Positions 16,560 to 27,682 of a stretch of DNA of 64,000 nt are shown piece after piece (position 1 is the stretch's first letter; each line of letters begins with the position of its first letter). Where the stretch lies: NCBI GenBank assembly GCA_014058105.1, contig JACGCM010002535.1, forward strand, positions 2,294,001-2,358,000, read 5' to 3'. The notes under the pieces were generated by a model. That model saw only the letters and a program-made list of their open reading frames with translations, was not told where the DNA came from and did no database searches. This DNA is from Kingdonia uniflora. Taxonomy: Eukaryota; Streptophyta; Magnoliopsida; Ranunculales; Circaeasteraceae. The translations under genes were made by a program, and so were the position numbers.

Positions 16560-17747
16560 TTATTCAACTATTCCATCTTCTCGAATAAGGACAGAACTAA
16601 TTGAGTCTTCAGTTGTGAATAAGTACATTGTAAGTGTTTCGCCATCAACTGGAGTACTCATGATAGGAGGACGCCCCAAGTATCGTTTATGATCTTGGAA
16701 GGCTAACATACAGTCAGGAGTCCAAATGATTTCCTTGTGCCATTTCTTTAAAAGAGGAGTGGGATTGCCACAAAGAAGGAGGTAAAGAAGTTTGCATCGA
16801 TCAGATGACTTTGAGATAAATTTGTGGAGAGCGATGATCTTGCCTACAAATTTTTGGACATCTAACATCGTTCGCGGAGATGGCCTCGTGATGAGCGCTT
16901 TAATTTGCGCACGATCGATTTCAATCCCTCCTGTGTTAACCATGTGTCCCAGAAATTTACCAGATGCAACTACAAATTGACATTTCTCTGGTTTGAGTTT
17001 CATCTGGTATTTGTGAAGGATATCGAAGATGGTTTGGAGGTTGTTAGAGTGATCTTCACATTTCAAGCTTTTGTAGATCATATCGTCAATGCAGACTTCC
17101 ATAATTGTACCGAGATGATCTTTGAACATTTTAGTCACAAGTCTTTGGTAAGTAGCTCATGCATTCTTTAGCCCAAAAGGCATTACTGTGTAATAGTAGA
17201 GACCTCTTTCGGTAATGAAGGTTGTTTTTTCTAGATCTTCTTCGACGAGTGGAACTTGGTTGTAGTCGGAGGCTGCATCCATCATAGAAAGAAGCTCGTT
17301 CCCTGCGACGGAGTTGAGAAGTTACAGAATCAGTGGTAGTGGAAAACTGTCCTTGGGTATGAACTTGTTGGGTTTTGTGAACTCAACATAAACCCTGATC
17401 TATCCATTTTTCTTTGGTACTGCTACAATATTAGAAACCCATTTCGAATACTTAGCTTCTTGAATAAATCATACCAGAAGGAGTTTATCAATCTCTTCGT
17501 TCACTGCATCGCAGAGGCGGGGAGTTAAATTTTGTCATTTATGAATGATAGCTTTACTATCTGGAAGGAGTTTAAGTCGGTGGCATGCGATTGATGGATT
17601 GATGTCAGGCATTTCTTGGAAAGCCCAGGCAAAGATGTCCATGTTTTTCTTAAGAAGCTGGATCATGATTTCTTTTTCGTCGGTTAATAGTTTGGAGTCG
17701 ATGAAGGTGGTACGTCCTGGACCATAGAGTTCAATAGATTCGACCAT
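16560..17747 (-). pseudogene. T1 reverse transcriptase and first RNase H
   Basis: Starts with the RT N-terminal block (MVESIELYGPGRTTFIDSK, MDIFAWAFQEMPDI). After frame breaks near 17500-17140 come ICAD-region remnants, the catalytic loop as CIDDMIYKS (YxDD with Tyr to Cys), KLKPEKCQF and GKFLGHMV, and the RNase H start IIWTPDCMLAF. RNase H remnants continue to about 16270 (ADFLADFPVED). Stops at several points. T5 carries the same region at 44975-46020, about equally decayed. Confidence 0.8.
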
Positions 17748-17879
17748 CTCGGTATTATGCTGCTCGAATGTGGGGGGTGCCTCTTGCTGTAGTTGCTATG
17801 CTTTGAGAAGTTTTGTTGTATGAGGGTTGGTTATGGTATTTTCGCACATACGTGCAACTGTTTGGCTACCATTGATTTC

Positions 17880-18250
17880 ATAGATTCCATGAACTATTGG
17901 AAAATGCAATGCTAGATGATAAGTAAAAGGTATTGCTTTGATCGAATGTAACCAACTGCGTCCCAAAATTCCTAAATATTTGGACTCAGCATCGATGACA
18001 AGGAATTTTACAAATATAGTTTCTGGTCCTGCCTAAACTGGGAGAGTAATTTCTCTTGTAGCTAATTCTTTCAAACCATTGAAACCGTTGATTGTTGTTA
18101 TCGAAGCTTTGACTGAGTTTGTGAGGCCTAGGACTCTAATTACTCTTCAAAACAATACATCTGTCGCAATTCCTATATCGACGAGAAGCGTATGTAAGTA
18201 GTCATGTCCGACTTTGAGCATAATGATGAAAGGGTCATCATGAGGCTACT
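17880..18250 (-). pseudogene. T1 protease region, 3' part
   Basis: The minus strand encodes an aspartic-protease-like stretch: LLVDIGIATDVLF where LVDTGSSADILF is usual, then ILGRSWLHSIKAIPFTYH. The catalytic DTG is DIG, so the enzyme would be dead. The region is cut at 18250 by insertion of G2 and continues at 34273. Confidence 0.6.
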
Positions 18251-18641
18251 TGATCTAGGAGGATCTCGGGATGATTTGATGACAATTATGTTCGAACAGA
18301 TTTGTTTTCTGTTTGAATATATTTTGGCCTGAGGTATTTTATTCGAATAGATACATTTTTTTTATTCGAACAGAGGCACGATTTAGCCTTTCTTCTTAGG
18401 CATTTAAGGGAATATCTATCCTATTTTTTAACTAGGACTTGTAACCCTTATAAAAGGGGCAAGGCTAGGCATTGTTAGGTTATGTTAGATCTAGAAAGAG
18501 TTCTGAGGAAGAAGCCTGGGGTTTTAGAGTTTTTTATTGTAATTACTCCGTTTTAAGTAATCGAATCTCTTATTTTCTAAACCAATTGGTATTCTTCATA
18601 CTTTTCTGCTAACTAGAGCTTCTCAATCCTATTGTGGATTA
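18251..18641 (+). repeat. G2 5' LTR
   Basis: 391 bp, starting TGATCTAGG and ending TTGTGGATTA, with a TATAAAAGGGG promoter box near 18450. The canonical CA end is not seen. Confidence 0.8.
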
Positions 18642-18643
18642 AA

Positions 18644-18655
18644 TGGTATCAGCTT
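18644..18655 (+). other. G2 primer-binding site
   Basis: TGGTATCAG starts 3 bp after the LTR and matches the 3' end of plant initiator-Met tRNA, whose usual site is TGGTATCAGAGC. The last bases have changed. Confidence 0.7.
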
Positions 18656-18891
18656 TCCAGTTACGATCTTTGGGGGTTGATTGTGGTTTATGGTCTCTTC
18701 ACGTGACCGTCTCAAGCAAACGAAGTAGAAGCTAGTGAGTTCGTTGACGATTAATCGTAAACCTAATTCGAAGAAGAATGATGATTTGGAGATGGACGAA
18801 TCCAACGATCCACTCACAATTGTGGAAACAACAGTTTCTAACCTAACCTCTACTGTAGGGGAGTTAGTAGAATAATTAGGTCTCCCGAACC

Positions 18892-19858
18892 TTGCGAAGG
18901 CTTCCGCTTTGGCGAGGCCGCTCGAGGAAGAAAGGGGTTATGGAGGTGGATGGAGATGTCAATTTTGTGGAGATCGATAGTGATTCTAGTTATGCCGAAT
19001 CCTACAAGGAGCGATCGGGTATTGGTAAGTCATCGAATCCTATACGTAATTTTCGTATCAATTTTAAGATTGAAATTTTGGTATTCAACGGTTCGATCGA
19101 TGCCGAGAAGTTGGATAATTGGTTAGATAGGTTAGAAACTTATTTTTCTATTTATGAACACTCCAATGCTCATCAAATATGCTTTGCTACGTTGAAATTC
19201 ACAAATCATGCACTTACGTGGTAAAAATCTTATCGGAAATACCACGATGTAGGAAGTTTGGGTTGGAAAGAATTTAAGGTATTAGTGCAAAAGCAGTTTT
19301 ATCTGATTGGGTATGAGTAAGAGAGATGGTATAAATGGCACAATTTGCGCCAAATGTTTGAACAATCCGTATAGGAGTACACTACGGCGTTTCATAAATA
19401 AGCTTTGGTTGTGGACATTAATGTGGACGAGTATGAGGTGTTTATGAAGTACACGGGGGGTTTGTCGGAGTCCATTAGGAGAGAGTTGAAGCTCTTTACT
19501 GTGGCCAATATTGAGGATGTTACCGTGAAGGCAATTGCTATTGAAGGCAAGTACTTGAAGAGTGATAAAAAAGACGACATGATCAAGTCGGGGTACAAGT
19601 CTAGTTGGAAAAACGAGCATAAGGGAGAGGCCAAAGGAGATAGGTCTTCGTCCAAGGAGTATCATGGCAATCATTGTAAGGCGAGAAGGCATATTTCCGA
19701 TTATTGTTAGAAACTTCACCCAGAGCTTAGGCCGAAGGAGGAGAAGAACAAGAAAGAGAGATATGTACTAGCCACAGAGGTCGTTGACCTACCAGATTTA
19801 GATATACCGAATCCTAAGCTTATACTTATGTTTCAGCAGACTTTGGCTACCGAGGAGG
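18892..19858 (+). pseudogene. G2 gag remnant
   Basis: Frames at 18892-19224 and 19405-19860 form a gag capsid-like protein: LVFNGSIDAEKLDNWLDRLE, FATLKFTNHALTW, then WKEFKVLVQKQF, and the GGLSESIRRELKLF region, followed by KLHPELRPKEEKN, which usually adjoins the zinc knuckle. At least four in-frame stops break it. It is cut at 19860 by T3. It would have formed the particle that packages element RNA. Confidence 0.75.
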
Positions 19859-19860
19859 AG

Positions 19861-20446
19861 TGTAGGGACCAGATTTCGTAAAGCTCGAACTGACTTGAAA
19901 TTGATCCTTACACCAAGAACTACTATGCCAAGAATTAAATAAGAGATAACACTTGACACAGGGGATTTAGCGTGGAAAACCTGTGAATAGGTAAAAACCA
20001 CGACCTCGAGTGGAGGATTTTATGAAAGTAGTATTATTGCTTGAGAAAGTGGGAGAATCTGATACAAGAGTTAATCTAAGATAGAATAGCTAGATATCAG
20101 ATAATTGTATGTGTAGAATTCTTTGTCGGCTAGCTTGTTTCCTTAGGAGTTCTGCCCTTTTATAGACCCTGCTCTCAACTTGACATCGTACTCAAACACA
20201 TTCCCCTAAAAGTGGGAGTCATGGGAAATTAAGTGTGTAACTGCTAGCTCGTGGGAAACAGGTGTATGTTGACTTGTTTTGTTTACATCTGTTGTGGACG
20301 ATCCACGCTCTGCTCGAGTTCGTGGTCGATGTGTAACTGTTAACGCATTTGTTTAAGCATGAATCTGGTACTGGATAAGGTCGAGTCTTATAGAGCTCGA
20401 GGTATAGATGAGATTGTGTCCTTAGCTCGAGGGATAAGTCCCTACA
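19861..20446 (-). repeat. T3 3' LTR
   Basis: 586 bp, TG...CA bounded (TGTAGGGAC at both ends in opposite senses). The minus strand has a TCTATAAAAGG promoter box near 20155-20166. Partner LTR at 32303-32889. Confidence 0.93.
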
Positions 20447-20460
20447 ATCGCCCCCTCGCA
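20447..20460 (-). other. T3 polypurine tract
   Basis: The minus strand reads TGCGAGGGGGCGAT immediately before the LTR start TGTAGGG. Confidence 0.75.
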
Positions 20461-20787
20461 ACAAAAGTCACATGTGACTTTAATTGAGAAAAACCCTAAA
20501 ACTCATACTTTGTGATGACGTAAGCGACGCTTGAAAAAAGAAACGCTTGTATTGAATAGTATGTTGCCATTATGACGTGTGAGTGTCATGGGCAGACTGT
20601 TAGTTTTCCTGGGTGGATGACTGTTTGGAAAACAACGTGCATTAAATGCGGTATTGCTATAAATAGTGGCCAGATTTGATTGCCGAATAACCTGCAACAC
20701 ATCATCGCTGCAGAGAAAAACAAACATGCCTGTTTTGTAGAGTAAGAAAAAAAATATAAGTTTTTTGGAAGCGTACCTTTGTAAAAT

Positions 20788-21127
20788 CATGGTTAAGATG
20801 AGGAATCAAGTGTATCATACCCAGTTTTCCTTCATCATGGAGGGATTCCGGATATGGTTTTGTGGTTATCAGAGTAGGGAGACTCCTTTTGTTGTTTTGT
20901 TGAAGGAGTGTTGTTTGAAATATTTTTGGGTATTATGTAGCATCCGATTTAGCGGCCGGGGTGTATGCGATGCAAAATCCCTGGTCTCTAATGATATTCT
21001 GATTTCTAAGGTAAAAGTCCTCCTCAATTTTCACAAACTCCAGGTAAGTGGGGATAAGGAGGAAGAGACGGTAGTGGTGGAGGTGGAAGATGGATTGCTT
21101 CTTTTGGTGCTATCATTTTTCTTTTAA
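20788..21127 (+). CDS. First antisense ORF of T3, unknown
   Basis: An open frame of about 112 codons from an ATG at 20788 or 20797, antisense to T3 and nearest its 3' LTR. It reads MRNQVYHTQFSF, CGYQSRETPFVVLLKECC, SGRGVCDAKSLVSND and an acidic C-terminus (EEETVVVEVEDG). It fills the slot of ORF A in T1, but I see no clear sequence match. A GTAAGT near 21044 could be a splice donor. No known domain; function unknown. Confidence 0.35.
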
Positions 21128-21729
21128 TTCTTCCTGCAGGGAAATGAAGGGGAAAGAAGTTTTTAACCTGTTGCAATTTTGTACTTTTTGATCTGTGGCT
21201 AAGGTTTCTCTGGAAGATCAGGATTATCTGGGTAACAAGAAAAGAACTAGATATCTGTCCTCGTGTCTGATAAAGTATTTATAATATCGAGCTTCGAAGA
21301 GCTTGATTCTGTAATTGTAAAGCAATGTTGTAGGAGTAGTCCTGTAACCAACTTGATAGATAAAAATCGAGCTCAATAAAAGAATATTTTGTTTGTTTGT
21401 TTTTTTTTTCACTAGCGAAAAAGCAGAAATAGTCGACATGTCATCGAGGTCATCGAGCTGTACATAATATGGGAGTGCATAGTTGGTGGGATAACATACC
21501 TGATCCTACCTTGTAAATGAATCGAGCTTAATAGCTGTAAACATAAAGCTCGAAATTTCATTTTTAGGGAGCTTGATTAAGCACGAAAAGATAATAGTAA
21601 GTAGCTCGAACCCGGGAAGAGTGGGTTATAGAAACTGAAATACGTTACGTATAGTCAATCAAAAAATTAGTCCTGTTAACTGAACAGTATAAAAGTGTGA
21701 CCCGTTATTTAAGAAGGTTATTCAGAAAA

Positions 21730-22107
21730 ATGGTAAAGACTCGTTCTCAGAGGGCTGTTGAAGCGCGTGTGTTGAACGACTTGCGTTTAGCATTCAAGAT
21801 TGATGAAATAAGGGAAGCTATTTTTGGGCAGCAAGGTAATGATGCGGTTCTGCTCGAAACTCGAGTGAACTACGAAGGTAAGACTGATGTAGAAAGGGGC
21901 GAGGAAATGAACCGCGTGCATTGGTCCGAATCCATGCGTACCTATTGGCGGTATGTTGAAGATTGTAAAAAGTTTGTCCTGATGATGACCAGGGAGAAGA
22001 TCAATAATGAGGATATGGATATTGCCTCAGGGCTGCTGAAGGCTTGTGGTGTTGTCGGGCACACCGGCTGCTTCAAATGCAAGTATCTTGGGGATTGGAG
22101 TGAATGA
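21730..22107 (+). CDS. Antisense ORF B of T3 (MVKTRSQ protein)
   Basis: 126 codons with no stop, start at the ATG of MVKTRSQ (21730) because this start is shared with T5 and, but for one base, T1. It also extends upstream to 21697. Contains ETRVNYEGKTDVERGEEMN and TREKINNEDMDIASGL, the parts that align with the T1/T5 version. The C-terminal 20 or so residues (GHTGCFKCKYLGD) are extra and hold a CxxC pair. No recognised domain. An intact frame in the youngest element agrees with a real protein. Role unknown. Confidence 0.55.
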   Translation: MVKTRSQRAVEARVLNDLRLAFKIDEIREAIFGQQGNDAVLLETRVNYEGKTDVERGEEMNRVHWSESMRTYWRYVEDCKKFVLMMTREKINNEDMDIASGLLKACGVVGHTGCFKCKYLGDWSE

Positions 22108-22300
22108 TTGCTGTATTTTTTGAATGTTTGAAATGTAATTGCCCGAATTTACTTGAAGAATAAATCTAGCTATGACTAGGATTATTTGTTGAAACTGAAT
22201 TTTTGAATTTGCGTTGCTAACTGATATTGACGTTAAAGTCAAGGTGTATAAGTAGGGCAAATAAATGTACGTGAAATTTTAAAGTAGAAAATTCATAATC

Positions 22301-22756
22301 ATGAGTTTGGGGTATTATGAAAAAAGTAGGACCAAGAGGCTAAGAGATACGCTAAAGTATAATATTTGGTGTAATGATGGGAAGGTGTTTTCACCAAAGT
22401 GGTACGACACGTCTGACAGATTCAGACGAACAGACGGCTCGGTTCAGGAATCTAGGACTGCTTACTGGAAAAATCCAAACCGCCAACGGTTCGTAGAAAG
22501 GTGCATAAGTACCCCCTCTCCTCTCTCTCCGAATACAGAAAACCAGAAAAGAAGAGAAGAGTTAGAGAGAAAAAGAGATTTCAACTGACGACTCCATTAC
22601 CGCCAAAGGAGGAAAGGATAAAAGGAAAGCAGTGAGTAGGTGTCTCAATTGCAAACTACGAGAGGAGGCGGATATCGAGGAGGTTTTAACGAAGTTACAG
22701 AAATTGAGCAAACTGGTGCAGACCAACGTTGTAGACTCTCACTCGGGTGCTAAAGG
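22301..22756 (+). pseudogene. Antisense ORF C of T3, probable exon
   Basis: An ATG at 22301 opens 95 codons (MSLGYYEKSRTKRLRD, FSPKWYDTSDRFRRTDGSV). After a frame shift near 22590 coding-like sequence continues (CLNCKLREEADIEEVL, SKLVQTNVVDSHSGAKG) to a GTAAGT donor at about 22757. Position and final donor match ORF C of T1. The best reading is an upstream exon or a short partner gene of the main antisense gene. Function unknown. Confidence 0.4.
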
Positions 22757-23022
22757 TAAGTTTGTCTTTGTGTTTACAAGAGTTTTTGTATAAATTTTTT
22801 TTATTGTGTCGGGATAAGGATGTAATCCCTACCAAACACAAAAATGAAATAAATATAATAATGGGAATAATGACTGTGGGGCGATCAAAATTGTTTTGAG
22901 ACAGTTTGTGATTGATAAGTGATCTAGTAGTATGAGATAAAATTTGATATATATACCTCGACCTATCTGTAGGTTTTGTTGGACTAACATTTTGTAAAGT
23001 AGACCCTTTATTGTAGATAAGT

Positions 23023-23800
23023 ATGGCTTCGATTTTCGGTTGTGCAAAGGCTGATGAAGCAGACCTCGTAGGGCAGTTAACTCCCGTTATTGGAGTAGGG
23101 GGTGAGGAGGATACTGTAGCCGAATTGATAGAATGGCCTAGTCTGAAGGGTTCTCGTGTTGAGTACCCAACAGGCTCTAGTCGGTTTAGGGAGTTCTGTA
23201 AGGCCAAAAGTAGTATAGATGGGATTTTGGGGCACGCCTTCGCATATAGGGGTAATTTCTTTAGGACTTGTAGTGTCAGTCAAGGATGGGATTACTTGTA
23301 TTTGCTGCCTGATTTGGCCAAAGAATAAAAGTGCAGGCATTTGGGGGACGAAGTATCCTTGGAGTACGTCCAAGGCGCTGTGAAGGATAGTCTAACTGAT
23401 GGGTTTTGCTGCTATTTAGCCCAGTTCGATTATGGATTGACTCTGCCTTTGAGCAATTGGGCTAAGAGTGTTATGAATTTGATTGGGGATTGTCCGGCGC
23501 AATTGAATTGTAATTTTTGGGAAGTTATTCTTGTATGCAAAACCCTGAATGGGAGATGGGATGCATCTGGTAGTGAGAGGAGGATTACTGCCAAGGATTT
23601 TTTGGAGTATTATGCTACGAAATATGTCACGGCAACTGATGGTGCATATCTCTCGTCTAGTTTTTCAAGAACATGCTTCTTCGACCTGTCTTCAGCAGGG
23701 CGAGTGTGGAACGACAACCTTTTATGGGTATCTGGTGAATGCCTTCAGCGGTCTGATGAAGAACCCCTGGAACTTGCATGTTTATTCTAGTTCAGGATGT
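23023..23800 (+). pseudogene. Main antisense gene of T3, N-terminal gypsy-type-transposon-like region
   Basis: From the ATG at 23023 (MASIFGCAKADEADLVGQL) one frame runs to 23790 with a single stop (TAA at 23326). It contains WPSLKGSRVEYPTGSSRF, CCYLAQFDYGLTLPLSNW, CPAQLNCNFWEVILVCKTLN and DNLLWVSGEC. The middle aligns with T1 11898-12401, although the elements have unrelated LTRs. This is the region often labelled 'putative gypsy type transposon' in plant annotations (Pfam PF04195, from memory). The gene probably continues after introns to the coiled coil at 23968. One stop in 256 codons points to recent decay. Confidence 0.6.
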
Positions 23801-23967
23801 TTGTGTATGTACCCTCTGTCTTGCGCTCAAAACTTGTTATTGTCGGTAGGCCAAGGAGGAATTGGTTGTCTTGAGCTTGTAGGTGTCCGTACTGCAAGCT
23901 TATCAGTATACTTCTGTTGATCTGTTTTTCTATTAGGTACTGATATTGTGAGTCCCTGCTAACTGTT

Positions 23968-25236
23968 ATGCAGAAAGAGCTAGATGTTGCTAGAGAGAGA
24001 GATGAGCAGACTCTTTTGTATAATGCTAAGTATGCAGAAGAATATGAGGTTTTTTTTTCCCAGTATGAAGATCGATTAGATGATAATGTGAAGCTTTATT
24101 TAAAGCTCGAAGAAGCTAAGAGACAAGTCGAGCAAAAGACTGCAACAATTTTGAGCAGGGATTTGGCTTTGAACCAACATACCAGAGAACTTACTGAGTT
24201 GAAAGAAAAAGATGCGTCAGGTTCTCGGCACGAGGCTAAGTTAGCCGAATACTGTATTAGAGCGTTAAATGAAGAGATATCTGATAAGAAATGTAACATT
24301 TGTGCTCTGAACGAGCAGTTGTTGAAGAGAGAGATTGAGTTGGATACTGCACGAACTAACTTGGCTGTGTCTGAGGCCGATTTTGAAAAATTGAGCAGTA
24401 GTATTATGGGAAAAGATTGAGAATTGCGTAACTCTGCACAAATACGTGATAGTTTGTTTACCAGGTTAGATCGTGTGAAGGCTAATTTACGTCGTTTAAA
24501 AGGGAGAGAGACTCCGAGGAGGGCTAATTTAGCAGAGATTCAAGCCAAGAACAAAAGTTTGGTGGATGATTTGGCCCATTCTTGCGGAAACGTGAGGAGG
24601 GCTGTGCAACGTGAGATGGAGATGAATGAAAGAATTAATCAACTCTGTGCGTGAATCTGCAAATCGGAGCGGGAGTTACGTGTACGTAAAATGAAGTATC
24701 AGAAAGATCTAAAATTTAAATTGGATAAAAGGGATGGTGAAATTAATTTTGGTGAGGGGAGTCGAGAGATAAAGGAATTTCTTCATCGAAAAGAAGAGTT
24801 AGTGGAGAATATGTGTATTGATCTCACAAACTCTCGGCAGAAGTCAATAGATCTTACAAGGCAGATGAGCGAACGTATTGATCAATTAACAGCTGAATTG
24901 GCTGAATCGAAAGCTCGTCGTTTGAAGGATAATAAGTGCGCTGTTGTTACTCATCAAGCCTTTAAGGAAATAGTAGTTCACGAACAAGAAAAATGTAATG
25001 GTGAAGCTTTGGATCAACGGCAATTAAGCGCATTGGCTGCATTTTTTGTAGAGGAAATAAAATTCTTGCAGGTCAACAAAGATTTGATGCAAGATTGCTT
25101 CTCTGGAAGGACTTCTGTATGTAAACTCGATATCTCGAGCATAGATCCAATTGGTGTTATGGATCGTGGTATTGGGACCACGACGGCTGAACAGATAGCT
25201 CGAGGGAGAGAAATTGTTGCTGAACGAGCTTTATAA
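23968..25236 (+). pseudogene. Main antisense gene of T3, coiled-coil region
   Basis: Begins after a TATGCAG acceptor at about 23972 (KELDVARERDEQTLLYNAKY) and stays in ONE frame to 25236, broken only by TGA at 24418 and TGA at 24652. Glu/Lys/Leu-rich heptads run throughout (ELTELKEKDASGSRHEAKL, DLTNSRQKSIDLTRQMSER). A serine-poor C-terminus includes TTAEQIARGREIVAER. Length about 420 codons. It resembles the coiled-coil tails of plant transposon-linked proteins with the N-terminal region above. Likely an oligomerising protein; function unknown. Confidence 0.6.
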
Positions 25237-25573
25237 TATATGGCATCCAGGACTGAAATAGGGGGAAGCTCGAGTGTAGTCTCACCTACTCCTGTTATGG
25301 GAGGATGGTCAACTGCACTCCCATCAAGAAAATCCTGCAGAGTTAAAAAGAAATAGAATTGAACTCTGATAATGAGTACCTTTTGTATGTAGCTGATGTT
25401 GATGCTTCAGTGCTCGATGTAGGACTTTGAGAGGAGCGTTGTAATTTGAAATGCTGATATGAGAAAATAATATTTCCACACCTGCAGTAGATGTTATTCT
25501 CTGGTTTGACCCATTGAATTAGAAGAAGTCCGTGGGTGTAGAAGTAAGTATTATATGTGCTTCAACCCTTGGA
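25237..25573. other. T3 spacer between the antisense gene and the tandem repeat
   Basis: Serine-rich remnants follow the antisense stop for a few codons (to about 25350). No other feature is seen. Confidence 0.35.
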
Positions 25574-26340
25574 CTTCAGGGAAGCTTAGCGGTAGCGAGC
25601 TAGTATTATCTTTGCTCGTACTTTAAGCGGTCACCGCAGGCTAAGAGGTTCTTTATGGCCTCTGCCTCGGATCTGTGTTTCCTCAGGGGTTCCGCTATTA
25701 TTATCTATTCCTTGATACCATATTGGAGAGCTGGGCTTATCGGCAGTGAGCAACGTCTCACTCGTGCTTTAGGCCTGATCCCGCAGGTTGAGGCTCTTTA
25801 TGGCCCCATCCCCGGAGGTGTTTGTATCCTCTGGGGTTCGGCTAGTATTATCTATACCATGATACCATATTGGATATTAGAGCTTAGTGGCAGCAAGTTT
25901 TTTCCTCACTTGTGCTTTAGGCTTGTTATCTTCAGGCTAAGAGGTTCATTATGGCCCCTGCCTTCGGATGTATGAGTATCCTCAGGAGTTAGGCTAGTAT
26001 TATCTATATAATTACCAATGTTGGATGTTGGAGCTTAGCGGCAGCGAGCAAGTTTTTTCTTCACTCGTGCTTTAGGCTTGTTATCTTTAGGCTAAGAGGT
26101 TCATTATGGCCCCCGCCTTCGGATGTATGAGTATCCTCAGTAGTTAGGCTAGTATTATCTATGCCATTAGCAATGTTGGATGTTGGAGCTTAGCGGCAGC
26201 GAGCAAGTTTTTTCCTCACTCGTGCTTTAGGCTTGTTATCTTCAGGCTAAGTGGTTCATTATGGCCCTCGCCTTCGGATGTATGAGTATCCTCAGGAGTT
26301 AGGCTAGTATTATCTATGCCGTTACTAATGTTGGACATTA
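25574..26340. repeat. Five-copy tandem repeat of about 150 bp in T3
   Basis: Units begin near 25584, 25733, 25882, 26032 and 26188 with the AGCTTAGCGGCAGCGAGCAA block, and share a GTGCTTTAGGCTTGTTATCT block and a GGCTAGTATTATCTATGCC block. The last three are most alike, so the array grew by recent duplication at that end. It lies between pol and the antisense genes. An open frame across it (25655-25975) is probably a by-product. Confidence 0.9.
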
Positions 26341-26518
26341 TTTACCTTTAGGGATCGAGCTAGGATAAACTGTGCTTTTACCCTTGGATGGAGATTTCAT
26401 TTATTGATATGGATTCTTGTGATAAAAATGAGATTTCATTGATTGAAAAGAGTTTGTACATACACTGGAGGTGAAATCTAGAGGTGGATTGAACGTTGTT
26501 GAGTGACGGAGGAGCTGT

Positions 26519-27650
26519 TTAGCGTCGATATAACTTCAATCTTCTTGTATTCCATGGATTTGGAATTTTGTCACCAGCTTCCGTCATGAGATAGTATGAA
26601 CCCAGACCAGTTCGACCTATGACCATGAAAGGACCTTCCTAGTTTTCTGCTAGTTTCCCAGCATGTGGATCCTTTCTGTTATCTGGGATTTCTCGAAGGA
26701 CCCAGTCGTTGATGGAAAACTTCCGAGTGCGAACTCGTTTGTTGTATGAATTTGCCAATGTATGATGATATCGACCAAGATTTATGATAGTTTGATCTCG
26801 TGTCTCATCGATCCAATTGAGGTTGTAAGCCAATTCAAACTTATTCTCTTCATCTGTGAGCTCGTGGTCTCTTACGGGATGGTGGTACTTCGTTGGGATG
26901 ATTACTTCAGTTCCATTGGCAAGTAGAAAAGAAGAGCACTGTGTTAATTTCTGGGGCGTAGTTCAATAAGCCCATAAGACGTGAGGTAATTTACGTATCC
27001 AGTTGCCCTTTTTCTGTAGCATAAGGCACTTTTTGAGACCATCTACGATGATCTTGATTGTGATCTCCGCCTGTCCGTTTCCTTGGGGGTAGTATGGGTT
27101 CGATGGAGAATGGATTACGTTGTGTTTGTTGAGAAATGCTATGACCTTTGCTCCAACGAACTGAGCACCGTTATCGATACGGATCAAATGTGGACAACCA
27201 AATCTTGTGATGATATGCTGCCAAATGAAAGAAATGACCTCTTCTTCTCGAGTTCTGCAAAGAGGAACTACTTCGACCCATTTGGTGAAGTAATCTGTGG
27301 CAACAAGGAGAAATTTCCTATTACCAAGAGTATTGGGGAATTCACCAACTAGATCGAGTGCCCATCGCTTGAACGGCCAATACACCTTACTGGCATGGAG
27401 TTTGAGGGCAAGGGCCCGAATTTGATTTCCATGACGCTGGCATGCATTGTATTTCCTTGAGTATTCTTCAGCTTGTTTCCGCATCCCTGGCCAGAACACT
27501 CCCTGGGTAATAGCCCGTCCTTCGGTATGGGATTCGCAGATTCCTTCATGTAGATCTCGAAGCATGTTGTCGGCAAGTTCCTTAGAGAGACACTTGAGGT
27601 ATGGTCCAGTGACCAAGAATTTGTAGAGATTGCCATTTGGTTAGACTGTA
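26519..27650 (-). pseudogene. T3 integrase
   Basis: Minus strand: zinc module HEGICESH...CQRHGN (last Cys replaced by His), core RWALDLVGEFPNT, FLLVATDYFTKWVEVV, RIDNGAQFVGAK and YYPQGNGQAEITIK, so the three catalytic acidic residues are kept. A frame break near 26960 precedes the C-terminal part (RTRKFSINDWVLREIPDN, KLAEN then a stop in place of Trp, EGPFMVIG, TRRLKLYRR) ending at 26519. Damage is light, but the broken zinc module and at least two stops argue against activity. Confidence 0.85.
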
Positions 27651-27682
27651 TAGCATTTTAAATTCTCGATGATGTGTCTGCA

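Noticed and set aside
25655..25975. Plus-strand ORF of 106 codons
   Set aside because: It lies wholly in the 150-bp tandem repeat of T3; the frame is not kept in the other units.
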